A stretch of DNA of 64,000 bases. Origin: CAVVEC01 sp963770485 (lineage in GTDB: Bacteria > Acidobacteriota > Terriglobia > Terriglobales > Acidobacteriaceae). The notes beneath the pieces were generated by a model. That model saw only the letters and a program-made list of their open reading frames with translations. It searched no databases and had not been told where the DNA came from. Numbering within the stretch: position 1 is the first letter of the stretch; each line of letters begins with the position of its first letter. The stretch lies in contig CAVYPX010000009.1 in the NCBI GenBank assembly GCA_963770485.1, positions 124,001 through 188,000 on the forward strand. Reading direction: 5' to 3'. The position numbers and the translations under genes are program-made. Of the stretch, positions 57,064 to 64,000 are shown piece after piece.

Positions 57064-57648
57064 ATGAATCGTTTGTTTATTCTGAGAAACCATAGAAACA
57101 GTGACTTCGTCGGACGCGCACTCATCAGAGTCTGGGCACTATTGTTCTGCTCCAGCCTAGGCGCATTGGCCCAGAACACCGCTCCCCCAGTAAACGCGAG
57201 CGCACCATTCAGCATTCGGGCCACTCATCTTATGGGTTTGGAAAACACGAAGAGCAACTGCAACGGAACTCTATCAATTCAAGACAATGCGCTGCAATTT
57301 CAGCACGGTGGCAAGCCCGGAACAAAGCTAAAGTTCGCTTCTGTCCAGGCTGTTTTTGTCGGCGGCGAGAGCAAGCAGGTCGGTGGATTGCCGATGAAGT
57401 TGGGCAAGGCTGCAGCTCCCTACGGCGGTGGCCGGGTCGTTAGTCTCTTCGCCCACAAGAAGTACGACACCGTGACGCTGGAATATGTGGACGATGATGG
57501 AGGTCTTCACGGCGCGATCTTCCAACTAAGTAAAGGACAAGGTGAACTCGTAAGGGATGAACTGGTGGCTCGGGGCGTGCCTGTCAGACCTGGCGAAGAC
57601 CAGCCCACGAAACAAAGCACTGCAGAGGTCGCGCATGAAAACAAGTAA
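57064..57648 (+). CDS. secreted hypothetical protein
   Basis: 194 residues. A long basic N-terminus and hydrophobic segment (ALIRVWALLFCSSLGALAQ) form a signal peptide. The mature part is beta-rich, with NGTLSIQDNALQFQH and VSLFAHKKYDTVTLEYVD. No family recognised. A near-sigma54 site upstream (TTTGGCAAGAGTTATAGC) has one base too many. The next gene starts inside its last codons. Confidence 0.6.
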   Translation: MNRLFILRNHRNSDFVGRALIRVWALLFCSSLGALAQNTAPPVNASAPFSIRATHLMGLENTKSNCNGTLSIQDNALQFQHGGKPGTKLKFASVQAVFVGGESKQVGGLPMKLGKAAAPYGGGRVVSLFAHKKYDTVTLEYVDDDGGLHGAIFQLSKGQGELVRDELVARGVPVRPGEDQPTKQSTAEVAHENK

Positions 57649-58213
57649 ACGGAGTTCATGGATCATTTGGATGGCAGCAGTCGTGGCGATCATGGTTGCA
57701 TTACCCGCTTGGCTACCTGCCCAAAGTGCCGCAGTGAAATCCTTCGCTGTAGGAAGCGATTCCGCCACGCAATGGAGCGTACAAGTGGACAGGGTCGACC
57801 CCGGCGACCTAGACCTCGCATATTCCTTCCAAGTCGCGATCTACGAGAACCTCTTGGAAGAATTGAACAAGACAAAGCAATTCAAGCAGGTGTTTCGCGA
57901 CGGCGACCGTAGCGCTAGCGACGTCCCGAACTTGCTGTTTTTGCAAACAACTGTTGAGAAATACACACCTGGGAGCGAAACGCGCCGTGCCGTGACTACC
58001 GTGAGCGGCGCCACAAAGTTAAGGGTGCGGAGTCAACTCCTAACGCGCGAGGGCAAAATTGTTCTGGAGCGCAAAGTGAACGGCGACGTTCGCTTCTTCG
58101 GCAGCAATTTGCGGGCTACTCACAACTTGGCTCGCAATATAGCCAAAGCCATAAAGCAATCACCGTGGTCAGTGTCCGAGCAGCCTACCGTGATACCCAC
58201 CGGTCAGCTTTAA
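57635..58213 (+). CDS. secreted hypothetical protein, DUF4410-like
   Basis: 192 residues from ATG 57635, overlapping the previous gene by 14 nt. A signal peptide ends near LPAQSAA. YSFQVAIYENLLEELNKTKQFKQVF and TVSGATKLRVRSQLL resemble small exported proteins of the DUF4410/YajG type, but the match is loose. A CCACCGG/CCGGTGG inverted repeat at its end (58199-58225) could attenuate transcription before glycogen phosphorylase. Confidence 0.6.
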   Translation: MKTSKRSSWIIWMAAVVAIMVALPAWLPAQSAAVKSFAVGSDSATQWSVQVDRVDPGDLDLAYSFQVAIYENLLEELNKTKQFKQVFRDGDRSASDVPNLLFLQTTVEKYTPGSETRRAVTTVSGATKLRVRSQLLTREGKIVLERKVNGDVRFFGSNLRATHNLARNIAKAIKQSPWSVSEQPTVIPTGQL

Positions 58214-58277
58214 CTGCCGGTGGTGAGATATACCCACCCTTTTGGGCGGAAACGGAGAATCGTTGAAGGAGTCGACC

Positions 58278-60788
58278 ATGATCACTAAGGCGGCAGCAAA
58301 ACGACCGGCGTTGCCAGACGCGGAGAGACTCACGGCCCAGTACGGATGTGGTCCAGTGCAGTTCTCCGGAACGGACGAAGCACTTTATGAGAGGCACCTG
58401 CTATTTGACAGCGGCGTCGATCTGACGGCGGCGACGGCACGAGACCGGTTCGAAGCCCTTGCCCGGTCCGTGCGCGACGTTCTATCTCAACGATGGCTCT
58501 TAACTGAGAAGACCTACGAACAACGAAACCCTAAGCGCCTCTACTATCTCTCAATGGAGTTCCTCATTGGCCGCTCACTCGCAAATAACATCACCAATCT
58601 TCTGCTCGCACCGCTGGCAGACCAGTTCATCGAGGACAAGAAACTCAACTTGGTCGAGATATTGGAGCAGGAGCCCGATGCAGGCCTGGGCAATGGCGGG
58701 CTCGGACGTTTGGCGGCCTGCTTCATTGAATCCGCCGCGACCATGCAACTGCCGGCCATGGGCTACGGACTGCGATATGAATATGGCATCTTCAAGCAAT
58801 CCCTCCAGAACGGATGGCAGCGAGAAATGCCGGACAACTGGCTTCGTTCTCCGGACCCGTGGGAGGTCGCACGTCCGAATGAGAAGGTGGAAGTACGTGT
58901 GGGTTGCTCGTTCGAGATCAGCGGAGGCAGTCTGCGTCCCGTGCCGGGGCGTCCATCAACTCTGATCGGCATCCCATTCGATCGCCCCGTAATCGGCTAC
59001 GGCGGTTCCACGATCAACACGCTCCGCCTCTGGGCGGCGGCCGCGCCCGACTACTTTAACTTTGAAGAGTTCTCGCAAGGCGATTTCATCGAAGCGTTTA
59101 CCCAGACCCTCTCGGCCGAAACCCTGACACGCGTCCTTTATCCCGACGACTCAAAAGTTATGGGGCAGGGACTGCGTCTGATGCAGGAGTATTTCCTTGT
59201 GGCCTGCTCCTTGGCAGACGCCGTACGCCGCTTCCAACGCTCCAACTGCGATTGGAGTTCGTTTCCAGACAAAGTCGCAATTCAGATGAACGACACGCAC
59301 CCCGCTCTGGCTGTGCCAGAGCTCATGCGAATCCTAGTTGACCAGGTGCACCTCGGGTGGGATGAGGCCTGGCAGATCACACAGAACACGCTCGCTTACA
59401 CGAATCACACCTTGTTGCCAGAAGCGCTCGAAAAGTGGCCAGTGAAGTGGTTTGAAGAGATGCTCCCCAGACAACTCGAGATCATCCACGAAATCAATCG
59501 CCGTTTTCTCGGCGATGTTCGCGGGCGCTTTCCCGGAGACAAAGACCGTACGCAGCGCGTGAGCCTAATTGAAGATGGCACCGACAAGAAGGTCCGCATG
59601 GCCAATCTGGCGGTCGTAGGTTCCCACAGTACCAACGGAGTGGCAGAGATTCACTCGAACCTGTTGCGCGAGACGACACTCAAAGACCTGGCAGAAATCT
59701 TTCCGGATCGTTTCAACAACAAGACCAATGGAGTGACACCCCGACGCTGGTTGCAATTGTGCAATCCTCAGCTTTCTGGGTTGATCACGGATGCGATCGG
59801 CGATGGATGGATCAAGAACCTGAACGAATTAAGGAAGCTGAAAGCATTCATCACTGACAGCGAGTTCCTTGAAGACTTCCTCAAGGCCAAGCGCGACAGC
59901 AAGCGACAACTTTGCGATTGGCTCCGGTGGTCTACGGGCCAGACCGTTGATCCCGATTCGATTTTTGATTGCCAGGTCAAACGCATCCACGAGTACAAAC
60001 GTCAGCTCCTGAACGCGCTGAGGATCGTAGTGCTCTACAACCGACTACGGCAGGACCCTGGGCTGAACATGCATCCACGCACGTTCTTTTTCGCCGGCAA
60101 GGCTGCGCCTGCATATAAGCTCGCCAAAGTGATCATCAAGTTCATTAACAACCTGGCAGCCGCCATCGACGAAGATCCCGCAGTGCGGGGGCGGCTTAAG
60201 GTCATATTCCTGCCCGATTACTGCGTCTCACTGGCGGAGCACCTGATCCCCGCCAGTGATGTCTCCAACCAGATTTCGACGGCAGGATACGAAGCTAGTG
60301 GCACAAGCAACATGAAGTTCATGATGAACGGGGCGTTGACAATCGGCACGCGCGACGGCGCGACGATCGAGATGGCCGCGGAGGCCGGCGAGGAAAACTT
60401 TTTCCTTTTTGGCCTGACAGCGGAGGAAGTCATTGGCAGTCGCGGCTGGTACAAGCCGCACTGGCACTACGAACATGAGCCCGAGACCCGCCAAGCTCTG
60501 GACCTGATTTTCTCCGACTATTTCAGCCGCTATGAGCCGGGCGTTTTCGGGCCGTTGCGCGAAACGTTGTTGATACACGGCGATCACTATATGCACTTGG
60601 CGGACCTGAAGTCGTACGTTGAGGCAGACGAGCGGCTGTGCGCGCTATATGCCGATCGCGACGAGTGGGCACGCAAGGCCATCTTGAACGTGGCGGGCTC
60701 GGGGAAGTTCTCCAGCGATCGCACTATTGCCGAATACGCAGCCGAAATCTGGAACGTAAAACCATGTCCAATTCCAGAGAGAGCGTAA
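58278..60788 (+). CDS. glgP: glycogen/alpha-glucan phosphorylase
   Basis: 836 residues from ATG 58278, preceded by AAGGAG. YYLSMEFLIGRSL, LGNGGLGRLAACF, the PLP-binding motif EASGTSNMKFMMNGALTIGT, and KRIHEYKRQLLNAL identify family GT35. It releases glucose-1-phosphate from glycogen and needs GlgX (9666) to pass branch points. Downstream use by phosphoglucomutase (42388) is encoded in the same window. It shares a transcript direction with the two secreted proteins upstream. Confidence 0.96.
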   Translation: MITKAAAKRPALPDAERLTAQYGCGPVQFSGTDEALYERHLLFDSGVDLTAATARDRFEALARSVRDVLSQRWLLTEKTYEQRNPKRLYYLSMEFLIGRSLANNITNLLLAPLADQFIEDKKLNLVEILEQEPDAGLGNGGLGRLAACFIESAATMQLPAMGYGLRYEYGIFKQSLQNGWQREMPDNWLRSPDPWEVARPNEKVEVRVGCSFEISGGSLRPVPGRPSTLIGIPFDRPVIGYGGSTINTLRLWAAAAPDYFNFEEFSQGDFIEAFTQTLSAETLTRVLYPDDSKVMGQGLRLMQEYFLVACSLADAVRRFQRSNCDWSSFPDKVAIQMNDTHPALAVPELMRILVDQVHLGWDEAWQITQNTLAYTNHTLLPEALEKWPVKWFEEMLPRQLEIIHEINRRFLGDVRGRFPGDKDRTQRVSLIEDGTDKKVRMANLAVVGSHSTNGVAEIHSNLLRETTLKDLAEIFPDRFNNKTNGVTPRRWLQLCNPQLSGLITDAIGDGWIKNLNELRKLKAFITDSEFLEDFLKAKRDSKRQLCDWLRWSTGQTVDPDSIFDCQVKRIHEYKRQLLNALRIVVLYNRLRQDPGLNMHPRTFFFAGKAAPAYKLAKVIIKFINNLAAAIDEDPAVRGRLKVIFLPDYCVSLAEHLIPASDVSNQISTAGYEASGTSNMKFMMNGALTIGTRDGATIEMAAEAGEENFFLFGLTAEEVIGSRGWYKPHWHYEHEPETRQALDLIFSDYFSRYEPGVFGPLRETLLIHGDHYMHLADLKSYVEADERLCALYADRDEWARKAILNVAGSGKFSSDRTIAEYAAEIWNVKPCPIPERA

Positions 60789-60893
60789 TGCCGCGCATTG
60801 TTCGCCTGCTCGTCCCGCGAGTTAAGAAGTAACCCGAGTTTTTCGCTAGTCCGCTCCCATGGAGCTGACGATGACACTGAAAGGAAAATTGCA

Positions 60894-61430
60894 ATGATAA
60901 ACACGAACCGACTAATACTCTTACTAACTTTCTTGTTTGCGTTCGCTTGTGCTTACGCCCAGGATGTTCACTACAACTATGACCGAGGCACCAACTTTTC
61001 GAGCTACAAAACCTACCAATGGGTCGACATCCCGGGCGGCGCGGTCTCGGATCAGTTGATCGACCGCGATATTAAGAGGGCAGTCGACGAACAGCTCGCT
61101 CAGAAAGGTCTCACCAGGGTCGAAAAGAACGCGGACCCTTACATCGGCTACCAGGCTGCCGTCGAACTGGAAAAGAGCGTGGACATGTGGAGCACTGGCT
61201 TTAGCGGATGGGGCGGGTGAAGCGACCGTACAGTGCAGGGCCAGACTTCTACCGTTCCCGTGGGGATGCTAGTGGTGAACCTATATGACCCTGCTCGGAA
61301 GCAGCTAATCTGGCGCAGAGATGCCAGCAAGACCATCGACCTCAAGAAGGACCCGGACAAGAATTACAAGAACCTGCAAAGAGCTATGGCCAAGCTTTTT
61401 AAGAATTATCCGCCTCAGCCCAATAAGTAA
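60894..61430 (+). pseudogene. DUF4136 lipoprotein-like protein, interrupted by in-frame TGA
   Basis: ATG 60894 starts a signal peptide (ILLLTFLFAFACAYAQ). The DUF4136 pattern follows: NFSSYKTYQWVD, DIKRAVDEQLAQKGL. An in-frame TGA at 61218 comes after GFSGWGG; the same frame then continues with TVQGQTSTVPVGMLVVNLYD and RDASKTIDLKKDPDKN to 61430. The joined length is about 178 residues. A one-base change (GGA to TGA) would explain it. Partial products may be non-functional. Confidence 0.7.
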
Positions 61431-61491
61431 GGAGCGAGAGAAGAACCAACAAAGAGCAGAGCGGTGATGAGCGAAGATAGGCGTGCGTCCT

Positions 61492-63093
61492 TTAGGACTG
61501 CGGCGTTTTTGCGGCCAATTGCGCCGGCTTCAAGTTCTCTCGATTGAACTTGTACAGACCAGTTGCCGGGGATGCCAAGACAAAGGAAGTCGAGAATGTG
61601 ACCACGCGACCCGTCGGCTGCTGGGTTCCGCTGTCGATCTCTCTTAGCTGAAATTGGAGCCAACCGATATCGGTCACATCGCCGGTCACTCCTGAAATCT
61701 GCACCCTGTCTCCGATTCTTATTCCGCGCCTTCCGACAAGCACGAAGTAACCAAGAGCCGCAATGATCACACTTTGGAGCGCAACCGCAACGCCTGCCGC
61801 CAGAAGCCCGAAGAAAGTAGCCAATGAGGTCAAGTCGGACGCGAAGGCAAGTGCAGCGACGACAACCATGATGAACCAAAGGACAACTCTCTGGATCACC
61901 AGCATGATGTGGCGGCGCTCAGCGTGGTGAATATGCCTGCGCGTGGCTCTTCGCACAACCGCGCCCATCATCACCAGCGCGCCAATCAGCACGGCAGCAC
62001 CGACCACCCGTGAAATTAGGGTCTTCCATGTTTTCTTATCTTCGGTGACTATGGCGGCATGCCAACTTTTCAAGTGCGCTGTGTATGCGGCGAGCAATAC
62101 TCTTTGCTTGTCTGACGCCACGATCGCCGGAGAGAGTGCCTTGACCAAGGCTGCAAACTCATCCAGTTTGGCCTTCTGCTGTTGTGACGCGCCAAGATCG
62201 CTCACCTGGAGATAGTTCTCAGCGACGGCTGGAAGACGTTTGTTGATGGAAGCCAGCAACGGACTGCGGAGATTATCGGAAGATTGCCTCAGCTTGTCGG
62301 TTCGGCGAATTTCGTCGTCCAAAATGCTGAGTTTCCTTCCCAGTGCTGATACTTCTGAGCTGAGAGCGAGGATTCCGGCATCCGACGATTTAGCAGCCGA
62401 AGAAGGGGTCGAATTTTGCGTTTGTGGAGCCACAGCCGTCGGGCTGGTCACTTCGGGAACAGTTCGTGCGAGGTCATCGATACTCGATGCTAAATCTCCG
62501 GTCTCGTGACCTGCGAATGCCCGCATAAATTCAACCAACTGCCGAAGAGTCGCCAATCCCGCCTGCGAGACATCAAGGCGGCTCTGGGTCGTGTCCAGCG
62601 CGGCCTGCAACTTATGACGCTCGGCTCCATGCGCCGTCTGGAGCTTCTTCTTGATTGCCTCGATTTCCTGACTTGCTTGCTGGCCCCACAACTCGGCATT
62701 GTTTTCCAACTGAACAACCTGCGCCAGTTCCGGCGATGAGCCGGTCGTGATCGCAATGCTCCCTTTCTGCGTCGCCGCAACCGAGGCATCGGCCCGTGCA
62801 AACTCAAAAGATAGTTGGACAATCTGCGCAGCCATTGTTCGATTGTCTTCCAGGAACACAAGATCGACTGGGTCAGTTGCAATCTGGCGCTCGATCGCGC
62901 AATGGCGATACCAATCGATCGACTCGCTCAAAAACGCGATTACTTGTTGGTTTGATGGGAGATCGGATGCTGCCGGCGAAACTTCGGCCGAGAGCCCAAC
63001 CGTAATCACTGCAGGCAGAAGCAGATAACAAGCTTCGCGCATCCTAAACTTGCCCAACAGCGGCTTACACACAGGCCATGACCTCATCCACAT
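61492..63093 (-). CDS. MscS-family mechanosensitive channel with long N-terminal domain
   Basis: 533 residues from ATG 63093, preceded by AGGGAGG. A signal sequence, a long coiled-coil periplasmic region (about 50-330), then three membrane helices; the third (FFGLLAAGVAVALQSVIIAALG) is the pore helix of MscS channels, and GVTGDVTDIGWLQFQLREID is the cytoplasmic beta domain. It would release solutes on osmotic downshock. The C-terminal domain is short. A sigma54-type promoter lies about 240 nt upstream, before the HAD fragment. Confidence 0.85.
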   Translation of the reverse strand: MWMRSWPVCKPLLGKFRMREACYLLLPAVITVGLSAEVSPAASDLPSNQQVIAFLSESIDWYRHCAIERQIATDPVDLVFLEDNRTMAAQIVQLSFEFARADASVAATQKGSIAITTGSSPELAQVVQLENNAELWGQQASQEIEAIKKKLQTAHGAERHKLQAALDTTQSRLDVSQAGLATLRQLVEFMRAFAGHETGDLASSIDDLARTVPEVTSPTAVAPQTQNSTPSSAAKSSDAGILALSSEVSALGRKLSILDDEIRRTDKLRQSSDNLRSPLLASINKRLPAVAENYLQVSDLGASQQQKAKLDEFAALVKALSPAIVASDKQRVLLAAYTAHLKSWHAAIVTEDKKTWKTLISRVVGAAVLIGALVMMGAVVRRATRRHIHHAERRHIMLVIQRVVLWFIMVVVAALAFASDLTSLATFFGLLAAGVAVALQSVIIAALGYFVLVGRRGIRIGDRVQISGVTGDVTDIGWLQFQLREIDSGTQQPTGRVVTFSTSFVLASPATGLYKFNRENLKPAQLAAKTPQS

Positions 63094-63226
63094 GACATCC
63101 TCCCTTCTCATCGAGGTGCCAGAGCAGATCGGCCGGATCGCTATCTAGCAGCGTCCCATCGAAATCAAACAAAAAAGCAGGCCCACCGGATTGGTTCTTG
63201 GCTAGCTTTGATTGTGAATTAGGCAT
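63065..63226 (-). pseudogene. truncated HAD-family hydrolase N-terminus
   Basis: AFLFDFDGTLLDSDPAD is the HAD nucleophile motif (DFDGT). The frame ends 30 codons later with no cap or remaining motifs. ATG 63226 or 63253 could start it; it overlaps the MscS start by 29 nt. It may be a leftover or a leader ORF. Confidence 0.5.
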
Positions 63227-63327
63227 TTTTCCAGTCTGTGAAATGTCGCTCATTCTATCCTCGACGTCTAGCACCAGGAGTGGTGGTTCGCCACTCAAAA
63301 AGGCTGTAGTCACGACCTATGTTAAGT

Positions 63328-63344
63328 CGCAATCGCCATGCCAA
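63328..63344 (-). promoter_or_regulatory. sigma54-type promoter of the HAD fragment/MscS transcript
   Basis: Minus strand TTGGCATGGCGATTGCG, ideal at both boxes. Start near 63316. It lies back to back with the plus-strand site at 63391. Confidence 0.65.
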
Positions 63345-63390
63345 ATACTCAGCAACAGTTTTGTTATCGGCTCTTATGCGCCACTCGCTT

Positions 63391-63407
63391 TTGGCATTTC
63401 GCTTGCA
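63391..63407 (+). promoter_or_regulatory. sigma54-type promoter of the zinc-ribbon gene
   Basis: TTGGCATTTCGCTTGCA, the closest match to the sigma54 consensus in the window. Start near 63418, about 160 nt before ATG 63579. The interval contains no other gene. Confidence 0.68.
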
Positions 63408-63578
63408 CTCTCGCTGCGGGAGCGAGGCGGCAGGCAATTGATATGGCCGAGACGGACTCCGCAACCAACCAGTTCGGAGCGCCAAAGAGCGCTGAAGACC
63501 CGCGCGGTGTATTTCCGTTGTTTGTGGCCCGTGTCTGCCCCTCGCATCCTTCTCGGATCTGTGGATAGGAGAACGATT

Positions 63579-63773
63579 ATGAGGACCTTTGACACACTGC
63601 CGGGCGAATCGAACGCGAGCGTCATCTCATCGATCATTAACCTGGTCTGCCCACAATGCGGCGGAAGAATGCTGGAATTCCAATGTGAAGGGAGATGCCG
63701 CAGAAACTGGCTTGAAGAATGGGAATGGGCAAATTTGGCGACGAGAAGCTCTAAGTCCGAGCGCCGCAGGTGA
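63579..63773 (+). CDS. small zinc-ribbon-like protein
   Basis: 64 residues from ATG 63579, preceded by AGGAGAAC. VCPQCGGRMLEFQCEGRC supplies CxxC and two further cysteines for a zinc site, followed by a Trp-rich helix (NWLEEWEWANL) and a basic tail. Function unknown; the hairpin repeat follows its stop. Confidence 0.62.
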   Translation: MRTFDTLPGESNASVISSIINLVCPQCGGRMLEFQCEGRCRRNWLEEWEWANLATRSSKSERRR

Positions 63774-63788
63774 TGCCGCCCGCCGATG

Positions 63789-63861
63789 GACCAGATGAGG
63801 TCCCGTCTGCCCGTCGGCGGGCGCGGTCGGCCTCTAGCGTCGCATTTTTTTTGCAGAACCC
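63789..63861. repeat. hairpin repeat, copy 2
   Basis: GACCAGATGAGGTC, hairpin GCCCG-TCGG-CGGGC, then TTGCAGAACCC after a run of eight T. Collinear with 8207-8280. The T run after a GC-rich hairpin region would allow termination of the zinc-ribbon transcript. Confidence 0.45.
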
Positions 63862-63887
63862 AGATAGGCGAGGTGACCTAAGGCTGG

Positions 63888-64000
63888 CTAGAATTGCAGC
63901 TTGAGCGCGGGTTGGATCAAGCGTGGGCCGCCGATTTCGTATGGCAGGATCACGAGTGTTGTTGTCTTGCCGACCGCGTGCCCATCCCCTGGATCGACAT
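63888..64000 (-). CDS. C-terminus of a protein running off the right edge, beta-barrel-like
   Basis: The minus strand encodes about 37 residues ending LIQPALKLQF before TAG 63888. An aromatic last residue and alternating pattern suit an outer membrane beta-barrel end, such as a TonB-dependent receptor. The start and domains lie outside the window. Confidence 0.42.
   Translation of the reverse strand, partial: VDPGDGHAVGKTTTLVILPYEIGGPRLIQPALKLQF

Noticed and set aside
26033..61220. Possible recoding of TGA as Trp or selenocysteine
   Set aside because: Many normal genes here end in TGA, no SECIS-like hairpin was seen after the two in-frame TGA codons, and one affected gene also has a frameshift.

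Overview
The window looks like chromosome of an acidobacterium of the Koribacter/Terriglobus type. It is moderately GC-rich, with many secreted single-domain proteins, TonB and carboxypeptidase-regulatory-like proteins, DUF2934 and DUF4136 proteins, a propeller sensor kinase and Gram-negative envelope systems. This assignment rests on gene content only. I see no tRNA, rRNA, CRISPR array or intact insertion sequence.

Layout. 1-5 kb (minus strand): an RND adaptor and a TolC protein, a STAS protein, and a two-GAF sigma54 activator (enhancer-binding protein, EBP). 5-12 kb: a phosphofructokinase with pyrophosphate-type motifs, a flippase-like membrane protein, two secreted proteins and a GlgX-type debranching enzyme. 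12-18 kb: a broken propeller sensor kinase with its LuxR-type response regulator, a DoxX-like protein, and a second, broken EBP. 18-22 kb (minus strand): gene remnants, an ECF sigma factor and a run of small unknown proteins. 22-27 kb: a glycosyltransferase operon ending in a broken DASS anion transporter. 28-38 kb: TonB, a second flippase-like protein, a broken epimerase, an MgtC/DUF4010 protein, DUF2934, a broken radical SAM protein and secreted proteins. 38-44 kb: a secreted hydrolase, acetate kinase and phosphoglucomutase. 44-50 kb: an MCE/Mla lipid transport operon, an L,D-transpeptidase and a convergent DUF882 peptidase. 50-61 kb: transaldolase and transketolase diverging from phosphoketolase, then glycogen phosphorylase. 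61-64 kb: an MscS-type channel, an HAD fragment and a small zinc-ribbon protein.

How the genes fit together. Phosphoketolase, transketolase, transaldolase and acetate kinase form a bifid-type shunt. GlgP, GlgX, phosphoglucomutase and the PPi-type phosphofructokinase would feed it from stored glycogen. At many gene starts I find a -24/-12 sigma54-type promoter: GG and GC with their first bases 12 apart, close to TTGGCA-N8-TGCA. These sites precede transketolase/transaldolase, phosphoketolase, phosphofructokinase, the debranching-enzyme operon, the Mla operon, the efflux operon, the MscS channel and several small proteins. With two EBPs in the window, the best single reading is a sigma54-controlled energy-reserve and envelope-stress island. 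That reading is an inference from sequence pattern.

Other notable features are three paralogous small proteins sharing an ALYRAA core, and two copies of a structured intergenic element with a compensatory base-pair change. At least eight reading-frame lesions in seven genes point either to gene decay or to residual assembly errors. All positions were counted by hand from the sequence.
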